A stretch of DNA of 8,132 nt from Bordetella parapertussis (GCA_945906975.1 CAMDRY010000126.1:1-8132); one strand, 5' to 3'. Positions 1-6,872 are shown, counted from the first letter of the stretch. A program made the numbers and translations. The notes: generated from the letters alone by a model not told the origin.

Positions 1-28
1 GAAGCCGGAAGCGACCAAGCGCGGCTAG
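1..28 (+). CDS. Possible 3' end of an upstream gene (last 8 codons)
   Basis: The second reading frame is open from the window edge to a TAG at 26-28 and encodes KPEATKRG. Its codons mostly end in G or C, like the genes downstream, and a stop about 85-100 bases before the next gene would fit an upstream operon member. Eight residues are too few to identify a family. The other two plus frames are also open here for a little longer, so the frame choice is an inference. Confidence 0.25.
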
Positions 29-81
29 GCGCCTTGCCGGCGGCTGCTTCCCTGCTACCATGCGCGGGCTTTCATATTGGC

Positions 82-107
82 AACTGAACCCTTAACTGAA
101 CCCTTAA
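82..107 (+). repeat. 12-bp tandem repeat, two copies
   Basis: AACTGAACCCTT occurs at 82-93 and again without interruption at 94-105, followed by AA, which would begin a third copy. It lies just upstream of the polyferredoxin gene, and a TAA at 110-112 in that gene's frame follows directly. No inverted symmetry or known operator consensus is visible, so it may simply be a replication-slippage duplication in the leader. Confidence 0.8.
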
Positions 108-124
108 AGTAAGTGGCAGACCCT

Positions 125-2224
125 ATGGCGCTCGTCGGCAAGACATTGAAATTATGCGATTGCAACCAGACCATGGCGCTCGATGCCAAGGCTCTGGAAA
201 AAGCGCTGCAACTGGGGCAACCCATCCGTATTCATCACGAGCTTTGCCGCGGCGAGGCGGATAGTTTCGTCGCCGCGATGCAGGACGAGACCTGCGTGGT
301 CGCCTGCACCCAGGAGGCGCCGCTGTTCAATGACCTCGCCGGCGGGGCCGGCGCGCCGGTCGCGCTCAAGTTCATCAATATCCGCGAAGCCGCCGGTTGG
401 TCTAAGGAAGGCAAGCTCGCCACGGCCAAAATCGCCGCTTTGCTGGCGATGGCGGACCTGCCCGAACCCGAACCGGTGTCCAGCGTTGCGTATCAGTCGG
501 GCGGACAACTGCTGATCATCGGCGAGGGGGCCGCCGCACTTGCCTGGGCAGAAAAACTGGCCGGACAGCTCGAGGTGAACGTGCTGATGACCGGTGACGG
601 CAAAGCCGGCGCGGAATTGCCAAGCGAGCGCGGCTATCCGGTCTGGTCGGGGAAGGTGACCTCTGTCGGGGGCTGGCTCGGTGCCTTTCAAGTGCACTGG
701 GAACAGGCCAATGCGATTGACCTGGAGGCGTGTACACGCTGTAACGCCTGCATCAACGCCTGTCCCGAGCAGGCCATCGATTTTTCCTACCAGGTCGACA
801 TGGACAAGTGCAAGTCGCACCGCGCTTGCGTCAAGGCCTGCGGCGCGATCGGTGCCATCGATTTTACGAGGAAAGATACCAGTCGCAGCGAGACCTTTGA
901 CATTGTGCTCGACTTGTCGCGTACGCCGTCGCTGAAGACGCCCCAACTGCCGCAAGGCTATTTCGCGCCTGGCGCCGACCCGCTAGCGCAGGCTCTTGCC
1001 GTCGCCACGCTGGGGCAATTGGTCGGGGAGTTTGAAAAGCCGAAGTATTTCCAGTACAACGAAAAGCTGTGCGCCCACGGGCGCTCGGGCAAGACCGGTT
1101 GCACCAATTGCATTGACACCTGCTCCACCCAGGCGATCGTGTCGGCCGGTGACAAGATCAGGGTCGAGCCGCATCTTTGCATGGGTTGTGGCGGTTGCGC
1201 CACGGTCTGTCCGTCTGGCGCCTTGACTTACGGCTACCCGAAGGTACCTGAGCTCGGGGCGAGGCTGAAGAAGTTGCTCAGCACCTATGCACAGGCCGGT
1301 GGCAAGGACGGCTGCGTACTGTTGCATAGCGGCGCCAAGGGACGTGAGCAGCTCGCGCGCATGGCGCGTCGTGGCCAAGGCCTTCCAGCGCGCGTCATGC
1401 CGCTCGAAGTCCATCATGTTGCTTCTGTCGGTTTGGATGTGCTGCTGGGGGCGATTGCCTATGGCGCGAGCCAGATTGTGGTGTTCGCAACGGGGGACGA
1501 GGCCCAGCACTATGGTGGGGCAATCGAAACGCAAATGGGCTTCGGCCAGACCATCCTGAACGCGCTGGGCTATGAAGGCAGGCATCTCAGCCTGTTTCGC
1601 GATCTTGAGTTCAAGGCGCTGGAAGCGGCGCTGTGGGAACTTAAGCCGGCGCGTGGCGTCGCCAAGCCGGGCTTGTTCAACCTGGCCAACGAGAAGCGCG
1701 GTTCCCTTGAGTTTATTTTCGAACATCTTGCAAAAAACGCCCCGAAGGCCATAGATGAGATTGCGCTTGCTGCCGGTGCACCCTGGGGTACGGTTAGTGT
1801 CAACAAAGATACCTGCACCCTTTGCATGTCATGCGTCGGCGCATGCCCGGAGTCGGCGCTGGTCGACGGGCGCGACAAACCTATGCTCAAGTTCATTGAG
1901 CGCAATTGCGTGCAATGCGGGCTGTGCGAAACGACCTGCCCTGAAAAAGCCATCACCCTGACGCCGCGCCTGCTGCTGACTGCTGCGGCGAGGGAAGAGC
2001 GTGTACTCAACGAGGCCGAGCCCTTCAATTGCGTCAAATGCGCCAAGCCCTTCGGCACGCGCCAGATGGTCGCGAACATGACGGCGAAGCTCAAGCTGCA
2101 TTCGATGTTTTCCGGTGAAGGCGCGCTCAAGCGTCTGATGATGTGCGCCGATTGCCGCGTCATTGACATGATGGAAAACCAAAATGAAATGTCGATTCAT
2201 GACGTGAAGAACCCCAAGCCTTGA
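125..2224 (+). CDS. Polyferredoxin of the formate dehydrogenase operon (multi-[4Fe-4S] protein, HdrA/MvhD-like pattern)
   Basis: This is a cytoplasmic-looking protein of 699 residues (numbered from the ATG at 125) with no signal peptide or membrane segment. In order it shows: a Cys-rich N-terminus (C11, C13, C41, C57, C61); a Rossmann-like GEGAAA stretch near 133-138; C203-x2-C206-x2-C209-x3-C213-P, then a three-cysteine motif C229/C234/C238; C316/C326/C329/C333 and C352/C355/C358/C362; a cysteine-poor region at about 393-508; two full ferredoxin motifs C564-C574 and C595-C605; and a C-terminal CxxC pair (C636/C639 and C674/C677). It can therefore hold at least five or six clusters and probably passes electrons, but its partner is unknown. 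Genes of this kind often accompany proteobacterial formate dehydrogenase clusters. A GTG at 113 would add four residues. Neither start has a good ribosome site, so the start is uncertain. The torD gene follows after 29 bases. Confidence 0.9.
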   Translation: MALVGKTLKLCDCNQTMALDAKALEKALQLGQPIRIHHELCRGEADSFVAAMQDETCVVACTQEAPLFNDLAGGAGAPVALKFINIREAAGWSKEGKLATAKIAALLAMADLPEPEPVSSVAYQSGGQLLIIGEGAAALAWAEKLAGQLEVNVLMTGDGKAGAELPSERGYPVWSGKVTSVGGWLGAFQVHWEQANAIDLEACTRCNACINACPEQAIDFSYQVDMDKCKSHRACVKACGAIGAIDFTRKDTSRSETFDIVLDLSRTPSLKTPQLPQGYFAPGADPLAQALAVATLGQLVGEFEKPKYFQYNEKLCAHGRSGKTGCTNCIDTCSTQAIVSAGDKIRVEPHLCMGCGGCATVCPSGALTYGYPKVPELGARLKKLLSTYAQAGGKDGCVLLHSGAKGREQLARMARRGQGLPARVMPLEVHHVASVGLDVLLGAIAYGASQIVVFATGDEAQHYGGAIETQMGFGQTILNALGYEGRHLSLFRDLEFKALEAALWELKPARGVAKPGLFNLANEKRGSLEFIFEHLAKNAPKAIDEIALAAGAPWGTVSVNKDTCTLCMSCVGACPESALVDGRDKPMLKFIERNCVQCGLCETTCPEKAITLTPRLLLTAAAREERVLNEAEPFNCVKCAKPFGTRQMVANMTAKLKLHSMFSGEGALKRLMMCADCRVIDMMENQNEMSIHDVKNPKP

Positions 2225-2242
2225 CTGCTTGAGATGTGCCTG

Positions 2243-2248
2243 AGGAGG
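2243..2248 (+). promoter_or_regulatory. Shine-Dalgarno site that fixes the torD-like start
   Basis: A perfect AGGAGG lies five bases before the ATG at 2254. A GTG at 2236 in the same frame would place this site inside the coding sequence and has no comparable site of its own, so the ATG is the better start. Confidence 0.8.
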
Positions 2249-2253
2249 TCCGA

Positions 2254-2871
2254 ATGAGTTCCCTACCAATGCAGTTCGAGCCCATGCTCAATGACGAGGA
2301 TCGCGCCCGTGCTGAGTACTACGCGTTGCTCGCGAGGCTTTACTTTGATGGTCCGGATGCGGGGCTGCTTGCCGCAATTGCAGGAGCGGCACCGGTGGAC
2401 GCGGAGGCGGGGGCAGCTTTTGCATCCAGTTGGGCCGCGCTGCAGTCGGCTTGCCGGCAGGCCGACCCTGAGGCGGTCGGGTTCGAGTATTCGCGGGTTT
2501 TCATCAGCACCGGCAAGGCCTTGGTCACGCCCTATGCACTTCACTACGCATCTGATTCAATGAAGGAAAGAAGGTTGGTGCAGCTACGCGAAGAGCTCGC
2601 CGGTCTGGGCTTGGCCAGGCTGGGTGGGGCGGGTATTTATGAAGATCATATTGCCGCGCTTTGCGAAATCATGCGCCATCTGGTCATGCGCGGATCAACG
2701 GTTGCTGCGGCGCAGCAACAAAAACAGTTATTTATCAACTATATTGAGCCTAGTTTCAGACGGTTTTCAATTGCCTTGGATGCGTGTGATGAAACGCTTT
2801 TTTATCGGCATGTAGGGCGTTTTTCGAAGGCGTTTTTTGAAATTGAAGCGGAAGCGCTCTCCATGGTTTAG
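2254..2871 (+). CDS. TorD/DmsD/NarJ-family chaperone for formate dehydrogenase maturation
   Basis: The 205-residue product has the size and mostly helical look of TorD-family redox enzyme maturation proteins, which bind the Tat signal peptide of a molybdoenzyme and keep it from export until the cofactor is inserted. The diagnostic stretch is at 78-98: EYSRVF, then a Gly, then TPY, matching the family's EYxRLF...PPYxSxY pattern. A second family-like segment is EDHIAALCEIM from 130, equivalent to the DHL helix. No signal peptide or metal-binding motif is seen. The start at 2254 follows a perfect AGGAGG. The gene sits between the polyferredoxin and two Tat-signal genes, so FdhA is the obvious client. 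The client assignment is inferred from context and not shown by the sequence. Confidence 0.9.
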   Translation: MSSLPMQFEPMLNDEDRARAEYYALLARLYFDGPDAGLLAAIAGAAPVDAEAGAAFASSWAALQSACRQADPEAVGFEYSRVFISTGKALVTPYALHYASDSMKERRLVQLREELAGLGLARLGGAGIYEDHIAALCEIMRHLVMRGSTVAAAQQQKQLFINYIEPSFRRFSIALDACDETLFYRHVGRFSKAFFEIEAEALSMV

Positions 2872-2889
2872 GCGTGAGCCGGCAATAGC

Positions 2890-2915
2890 GCAGCGGCAGC
2901 AGGCAGCGGTAGTGG
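2890..2915 (+). repeat. Imperfect 13-bp direct repeat between torD and the Tat-peptide gene
   Basis: GCAGCGGCAGCAG (2890-2902) is followed directly by GCAGCGGTAGTGG (2903-2915). Ten of 13 bases match and all three differences are transitions. It occupies the 85-base gap between the torD-like stop and the next ATG, where I see no promoter or hairpin. It may be chance in GC-rich DNA. Confidence 0.45.
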
Positions 2916-2956
2916 GTAGTGATAGGTATTCTTTTCGGAAAAACGAGGAGCACGAT

Positions 2957-3169
2957 ATGTCGGACACCAAGGCAATTAAAACAAGTCGAAGAACATTTCT
3001 TTTGGCTGCCGGCGCAGGTGGTGCCGCGACGGTTGCCGCTATCGCGGCCAAATTGGCGCCGCAACGTGTCTCCGAAGTACGTGACCCTAATGACAAGGAC
3101 AAAAAATCCGGTCAGGGCTATCAGGAAACCGCCCATATTCGTAATTACTACCGCACAACAGAAGTCTGA
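2957..3169 (+). CDS. Small Tat-signal protein of the formate dehydrogenase region (formate_TAT type)
   Basis: This 70-residue product starts with a twin-arginine signal: SRRTFLL at 10-16, then an Ala/Gly-rich hydrophobic stretch to about residue 31. What remains is a charged segment of about 35 residues ending in GYQETAHIRNYYRTTEV. It contains no Cys or other obvious cofactor ligand. Both the position directly before fdhA and the YxETxHIRxYY ending match the known family annotated as formate dehydrogenase region TAT target, whose function is not settled. GAGGAG at 2945-2950, six bases before the ATG, supports the start, and fdhA begins 15 bases after the stop. It could be a small subunit, a membrane-tethered assembly factor or a Tat-pathway helper. 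The hydrophobic stretch could also stay uncleaved as an anchor. Confidence 0.88.
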   Translation: MSDTKAIKTSRRTFLLAAGAGGAATVAAIAAKLAPQRVSEVRDPNDKDKKSGQGYQETAHIRNYYRTTEV

Positions 3170-3184
3170 TCGAGGATAACGACC

Positions 3185-6142
3185 ATGACCATGCTGCTTA
3201 CAAGAAAGTCCGCCGACGTCCAGTCGCCACAGGTTCAGGGCGCGAGCAAACTGCGCCGTAGTCTTGCCGGGGTGATGGGCAAAACGCTCGATCGCCGAAG
3301 CTTTCTCAAGCGTTCCGGCGTCGCCGCCGGGGTGGGCGCATTTGCCGGCCAGCTTCCGTTCAACATGATAGGCAGGGTCGAGGCCGCCGACGAGAAAAAA
3401 GAAGGCGGCAAACTCGAAGTCAAACGTACGGTCTGCACCCACTGTTCGGTCGGCTGTGCCGTCGATGCTGTGGTTCAAAATGGCGTTTGGATACGGCAGG
3501 AACCGGTTTTTGATTCGCCGATCAATCTGGGCGCTCACTGCGCCAAGGGCGCGGCGGTGCGCGAGCACGGCATGACGCATGATTCGCACCGCTTGAAGAC
3601 GCCGATGAAACTGGTCAACGGCAAGTATCAGCGTATCTCCTGGGAGCAGGCGGTCAACGAGATCGGCGACAAGATGACGGCCCTGCGCAAGGAGTCCGGA
3701 CCGGATTCCTTGTACTTTGTTGGTTCATCAAAACACAATAACGAGCAGGCGCAACTGATGCGCAAGTGGGTATCGCTCTGGGGTACCAACAACTGCGACC
3801 ATCAGGCGCGCATCTGTCACTCCACTACGGTGGCGGGCGTGGCGAACACCTGGGGTTATGGCGCGATGACCAACTCCTACAACGACCTGCAGAACACCAA
3901 GTGCATGATGTTTATCGGCTCGAATGCCGCTGAAGCGCATCCGGTGTCGATGTTGCATGCGCTACATGCCAAGGAGTCGGGCGCCAAGATCATCGTCTGC
4001 GACCCGCGCTTCACACGCACCGCGGCCAAGGCCGACCAGTATGTGCGGCTGCGCTCGGGCACCGATATTGCCTTCCTGATGGGAATGTTGCATCACATTT
4101 TCAAGAATGGCTGGGAAGACAAGGAATACATCAAGGCCCGTGTTTATGGCATGGACAAGATCAAGGAAGAGGCGCTGACCAAGTGGACGCCGGAAAAGGT
4201 CCTGGAGGTCACCGGCGTGCCCGGGGATGTGGTTTTGCTTGCGGCCGAGACCATGGCCAAGAGCAAACCTGCCAGCATCATCTGGTGCATGGGCCAGACA
4301 CAACACACCATCGGCAACGCCATGGTGCGCGCTTCGTGCATCCTGCAACTGGCCCTGGGCAATATCGGTGTTTCGGGCGGCGGCGCCAACATCTATCGCG
4401 GTCACGACAACGTGCAGGGCGCGACTGACGTCGGCCCCAACCCCGATTCACTGCCCGGCTATTACGGCATTGCCACCGGTGCATGGAAGCACTGGGCGCG
4501 CGTCTGGAATGTCGACTATGAATGGATGAAGGGCCGTTTCGCCAGCCAGGCGATGATGGAAAAGCCCGGTATCACGGTGTCGCGCTGGATTGACGGTGTG
4601 ATGGAAAAGAACGAAGTCATAGACCAGGAATCGAATATTCGCGGCATATTTTTCTGGGGCCATGCGCCCAACAGCCAGAGCCGCGGGCTGGAGATGGCCA
4701 AGGCGATGAAGCTGCTCGACCTGCTGGTGGTGGTCGATCCGTATCCTTCGGCGACGGCGGCGATGGCCAACATGCCGGTCGAGGGCGTCGAGGAGAAAAA
4801 GGGGCGTTCGGTCTACCTGTTGCCTGCAGCAACGCAGTTTGAAACAGACGGTTCGTGTACGGCCTCCAATCGTTCTATCCAGTGGCGTGAAAAGGTGGTG
4901 GAGCCGCTGTTCGAATCCAAGGCCGATCAGACCATCATGTATCTGCTGGCGAAAAAGCTCGGCTTTGCCGACCAGCTGCTTGGCAAGAAGGACGGCAAGC
5001 AGACAATCCGCCTTGGCAAGAACGACGAGCCGATGGCCGAAGACATCCTGCGCAATGAAATCAACAAGGGCACCTGGACGATCGGTTACACGGGACAGTC
5101 GCCCGAGCGCCTCAAGCTTCACATGAAGAACATGCATACCTTCGATGTGAAGACCCTGCGCGCCAAAGGCGGGCCTTGCGATGGCGAGTATTTTGGCCTG
5201 CCCTGGCCTTGTTACGGCACACCGGAAATGAAGCACCCTGGATCACCCAACCTTTACGACACCTCCAAACACGTGATGGAGGGGGGCGGCAACTTCCGTG
5301 CAAACTTTGGCGTCGAGCGCGATGGCATCAACCTGCTGGCCGAGGACGGTTCCCATTCCAAGGGTGCAGAGCTCACCACGGGCTATCCGGAATTCGATCA
5401 TGTGCTGATGAAAAAGCTCGGCTGGTGGGATGAACTCACGGAGGCGGAAAAGACCGAAGCCGAGGGAAAGAACTGGAAGACCGATCTCTCCGGCGGTATC
5501 CAGCGCGTGGTGATGCAGGTGCATGGCTGCCATCCTTTTGGTAACGCCAAGGCGCGTGCGGTGGTGTGGAATTTCCCGGACGGCGTGCCGCAGCATCGTG
5601 AACCGCTTTACTCGCCGCGCCCGGATCTCATCGATAAATATCCGACTCACGATGACGTGAAAACCCTATGGCGGTTGCCGACCCTGTACAAGTCGGTGCA
5701 GCAAAAGAACAAGGACATCTCCAAGGAGTTTCCGATCGTTCTTACCTCCGGCCGCCTGACCGAATATGAGGGGGGCGGTGAGGAGACGCGCTCCAATCCG
5801 TGGCTGGCTGAATTGCAGCCGGATAATTTCGTTGAGATCAATCCCAAGTCGGCCAACGACCGTGGTATTCGTAACGGCGAGTATGTGTGGGTGAAGTCAC
5901 CCACCGGTGCGCAGATAAAGGTCAAGGCCATGGTGACCGAGCGGGTGGGCGCGGATCACGCGTTCGTGCCCTTCCACTTCTCCGGTTGGTGGCAGGGCAA
6001 GGACCTGCTGCCCTACTACCCCGATGGTGCTGCGCCTATCGTGCGCGGCGATGCGGTGAACACTGCAACGACCTACGGTTATGACCGCGTCACCATGATG
6101 CAAGAAACCAAGACCACGCTCTGCCAGATCGTCAAGGCCTAA
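3185..6142 (+). CDS. fdhA: Formate dehydrogenase, catalytic (alpha) subunit, cysteine-type molybdopterin enzyme
   Basis: The 985-residue protein oxidises formate to CO2 at a bis-pterin molybdenum or tungsten centre, presumably in the periplasm. A Tat signal is visible (DRRSFLKRSG at 36-45, hydrophobic to about 57, possible cleavage after VEA at 65-67), after an unusually long 36-residue stretch before the twin arginines. The proximal cluster is C84-x2-C87-x3-C91 with C119, followed by K121. The active-site motif HQARICHST gives C211 and H212, where E. coli FdnG has selenocysteine. R405 in YRGHDNVQG matches the catalytic Arg of E. coli FdhF, with nearly the same spacing from the catalytic residue (194 here, 193 there). 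The dinucleotide-binding domain runs from about 849 to the end. GAGG at 3172-3175 precedes the ATG by nine bases. An in-frame ATG two codons later is possible. Mo versus W cannot be told from sequence. Confidence 0.97.
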   Translation: MTMLLTRKSADVQSPQVQGASKLRRSLAGVMGKTLDRRSFLKRSGVAAGVGAFAGQLPFNMIGRVEAADEKKEGGKLEVKRTVCTHCSVGCAVDAVVQNGVWIRQEPVFDSPINLGAHCAKGAAVREHGMTHDSHRLKTPMKLVNGKYQRISWEQAVNEIGDKMTALRKESGPDSLYFVGSSKHNNEQAQLMRKWVSLWGTNNCDHQARICHSTTVAGVANTWGYGAMTNSYNDLQNTKCMMFIGSNAAEAHPVSMLHALHAKESGAKIIVCDPRFTRTAAKADQYVRLRSGTDIAFLMGMLHHIFKNGWEDKEYIKARVYGMDKIKEEALTKWTPEKVLEVTGVPGDVVLLAAETMAKSKPASIIWCMGQTQHTIGNAMVRASCILQLALGNIGVSGGGANIYRGHDNVQGATDVGPNPDSLPGYYGIATGAWKHWARVWNVDYEWMKGRFASQAMMEKPGITVSRWIDGVMEKNEVIDQESNIRGIFFWGHAPNSQSRGLEMAKAMKLLDLLVVVDPYPSATAAMANMPVEGVEEKKGRSVYLLPAATQFETDGSCTASNRSIQWREKVVEPLFESKADQTIMYLLAKKLGFADQLLGKKDGKQTIRLGKNDEPMAEDILRNEINKGTWTIGYTGQSPERLKLHMKNMHTFDVKTLRAKGGPCDGEYFGLPWPCYGTPEMKHPGSPNLYDTSKHVMEGGGNFRANFGVERDGINLLAEDGSHSKGAELTTGYPEFDHVLMKKLGWWDELTEAEKTEAEGKNWKTDLSGGIQRVVMQVHGCHPFGNAKARAVVWNFPDGVPQHREPLYSPRPDLIDKYPTHDDVKTLWRLPTLYKSVQQKNKDISKEFPIVLTSGRLTEYEGGGEETRSNPWLAELQPDNFVEINPKSANDRGIRNGEYVWVKSPTGAQIKVKAMVTERVGADHAFVPFHFSGWWQGKDLLPYYPDGAAPIVRGDAVNTATTYGYDRVTMMQETKTTLCQIVKA

Positions 6143-6186
6143 GACCTAAGACCTAAGACCTAAGACCTAAGACTAAAGACTCAAGG
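6138..6186 (+). repeat. 7-bp tandem repeat (CCTAAGA), five perfect copies plus decayed copies
   Basis: CCTAAGA repeats five times without error at 6138-6172. It starts inside the last sense codon of fdhA and includes its stop in the first copy. Two decayed copies appear to follow, CTAAAGA (6173-6179) and CTCAAGG (6180-6186). Each perfect copy carries TAA, and because seven is not a multiple of three these stops fall in all three frames. The array fills the first half of the fdhA-fdhB gap, upstream of the fdhB ribosome site. Such arrays change copy number by slippage. Here that would alter gap length but neither protein. Confidence 0.93.
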
Positions 6187-6210
6187 ACGGCCGGGTCAAG
6201 GTCGCCAATC

Positions 6211-6216
6211 AGGAGG
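6211..6216 (+). promoter_or_regulatory. Strong Shine-Dalgarno site of fdhB
   Basis: A perfect AGGAGG stands eight bases before the ATG at 6225. It is separated from the upstream 7-bp repeat array by about 24 bases, so repeat length changes would not touch it directly. Confidence 0.75.
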
Positions 6217-6224
6217 ATAACAAG

Positions 6225-6872
6225 ATGGCTAGAATGAAATTTTTGTGTGATGCCGAACGATGCATTGAGTGCAACGGTTGCGTAACGGCATGCAAACAAG
6301 AGCACGAGGTGCCATGGGGGGTGAACCGACGCCGTGTTGTGACCCTCAATGACGGCGTGCCCGGAGAAAAATCAATATCTGTCGCGTGCATGCACTGCTC
6401 GGACGCGCCGTGCATGGCGGTCTGCCCGGTGGACTGCTTCTATCGCACCGATGAGGGCGTGGTCCTGCATGACAAGGACCTTTGCATTGGTTGCGGTTAC
6501 TGCTTTTATGCCTGCCCGTTCGGCGCGCCGCAGTTTCCCCAGGCCGGCGCTTTTGGCCTGCGCGGCAAAATGGACAAGTGCACCTTCTGTGCCGGTGGTC
6601 CGGAAAAGGACAATTCCCCCGAGGAATACAGCAAATACGGCCGCAACCGACTGGCGGAAGGCAAGTTGCCCGCATGCGCGGAAATGTGCTCGACCAAGGC
6701 GCTGCTCGGCGGTGACGGCGATGTCATCGCGAACATCTATCGTGAGCGCGTGACAAAGCGCGGCAAAGGCTCCGAGGTCTGGGGTTGGGGCACGGCCTAT
6801 GGCCCGCCCAAAGGCGCTCAGGCCCCCGCCGCGCAGAAGGCACCGGCGCCGGTCGCAGGAGCCAAGTCGTGA
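6225..6872 (+). CDS. fdh3B: Formate dehydrogenase iron-sulfur (beta) subunit, short FDH3 type
   Basis: The 215-residue product carries the four [4Fe-4S] clusters that link the catalytic subunit to the cytochrome. The cysteine groups are C13/C16/C19/C23, C55/C58/C63/C67, C87/C90/C93/C97, and the split set C119/C122 with C151/C155, the usual DMSO-reductase-family beta pattern. There is no signal peptide, so it is expected to be exported with FdhA through that subunit's Tat signal. It is clearly shorter than E. coli FdnH (about 294 residues) and lacks that protein's C-terminal membrane helix. Instead it ends in a Pro/Ala-rich tail of about 20 residues. This matches the short form annotated as FDH3 beta subunit. 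The ATG follows a perfect AGGAGG, and the stop overlaps the start of the next gene. Confidence 0.95.
   Translation: MARMKFLCDAERCIECNGCVTACKQEHEVPWGVNRRRVVTLNDGVPGEKSISVACMHCSDAPCMAVCPVDCFYRTDEGVVLHDKDLCIGCGYCFYACPFGAPQFPQAGAFGLRGKMDKCTFCAGGPEKDNSPEEYSKYGRNRLAEGKLPACAEMCSTKALLGGDGDVIANIYRERVTKRGKGSEVWGWGTAYGPPKGAQAPAAQKAPAPVAGAKS
6857..6861 (+). promoter_or_regulatory. Shine-Dalgarno site inside fdhB that fixes the lipoprotein start
   Basis: AGGAG lies within the last codons of fdhB, seven bases before a GTG at 6869 that overlaps the fdhB stop as GTGA. This favours the GTG over any start further upstream in the same frame, which would lie deep inside fdhB. Confidence 0.7.

Noticed and set aside
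30..42. Possible hairpin CGCC-TTGCC-GGCG after the first stop codon
   Set aside because: The stem has only four base pairs and no T-run follows, so it does not qualify as a terminator.
34..61. Possible sigma-70 promoter: TTGCCG (34-39) and TACCAT (56-61), 16-base spacing
   Set aside because: Each hexamer matches only four of six consensus bases. Such matches are frequent by chance, and an upstream operon gene may supply the promoter.
152..955. Long minus-strand open frame (267 codons) opposite the polyferredoxin
   Set aside because: It lies wholly inside a gene with clear ferredoxin motifs. Long antisense frames are expected in GC-rich coding DNA, and the translation shows no recognisable domain.
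2236..2253. GTG at 2236 as the start of the torD-like gene
   Set aside because: The perfect AGGAGG at 2243-2248 would lie inside the coding sequence and is ideally spaced for the ATG at 2254.
2756..3589. Minus-strand open frame (277 codons) across the torD end, the Tat-peptide gene and the fdhA start
   Set aside because: It overlaps three plus-strand genes that each have a ribosome site or known motifs. Its translation looks like random composition with no domain.
4448..5236. Minus-strand open frame (262 codons) inside fdhA
   Set aside because: It is a shadow of the fdhA reading frame, with His/Arg-rich low-information translation and no family resemblance.
6785..6868. Upstream ATG at 6785 for the lipoprotein frame
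   Set aside because: It would give an 84-base overlap deep in fdhB and bury the lipoprotein signal. The GTG at 6869 has a ribosome site and puts the signal peptide at the N-terminus.
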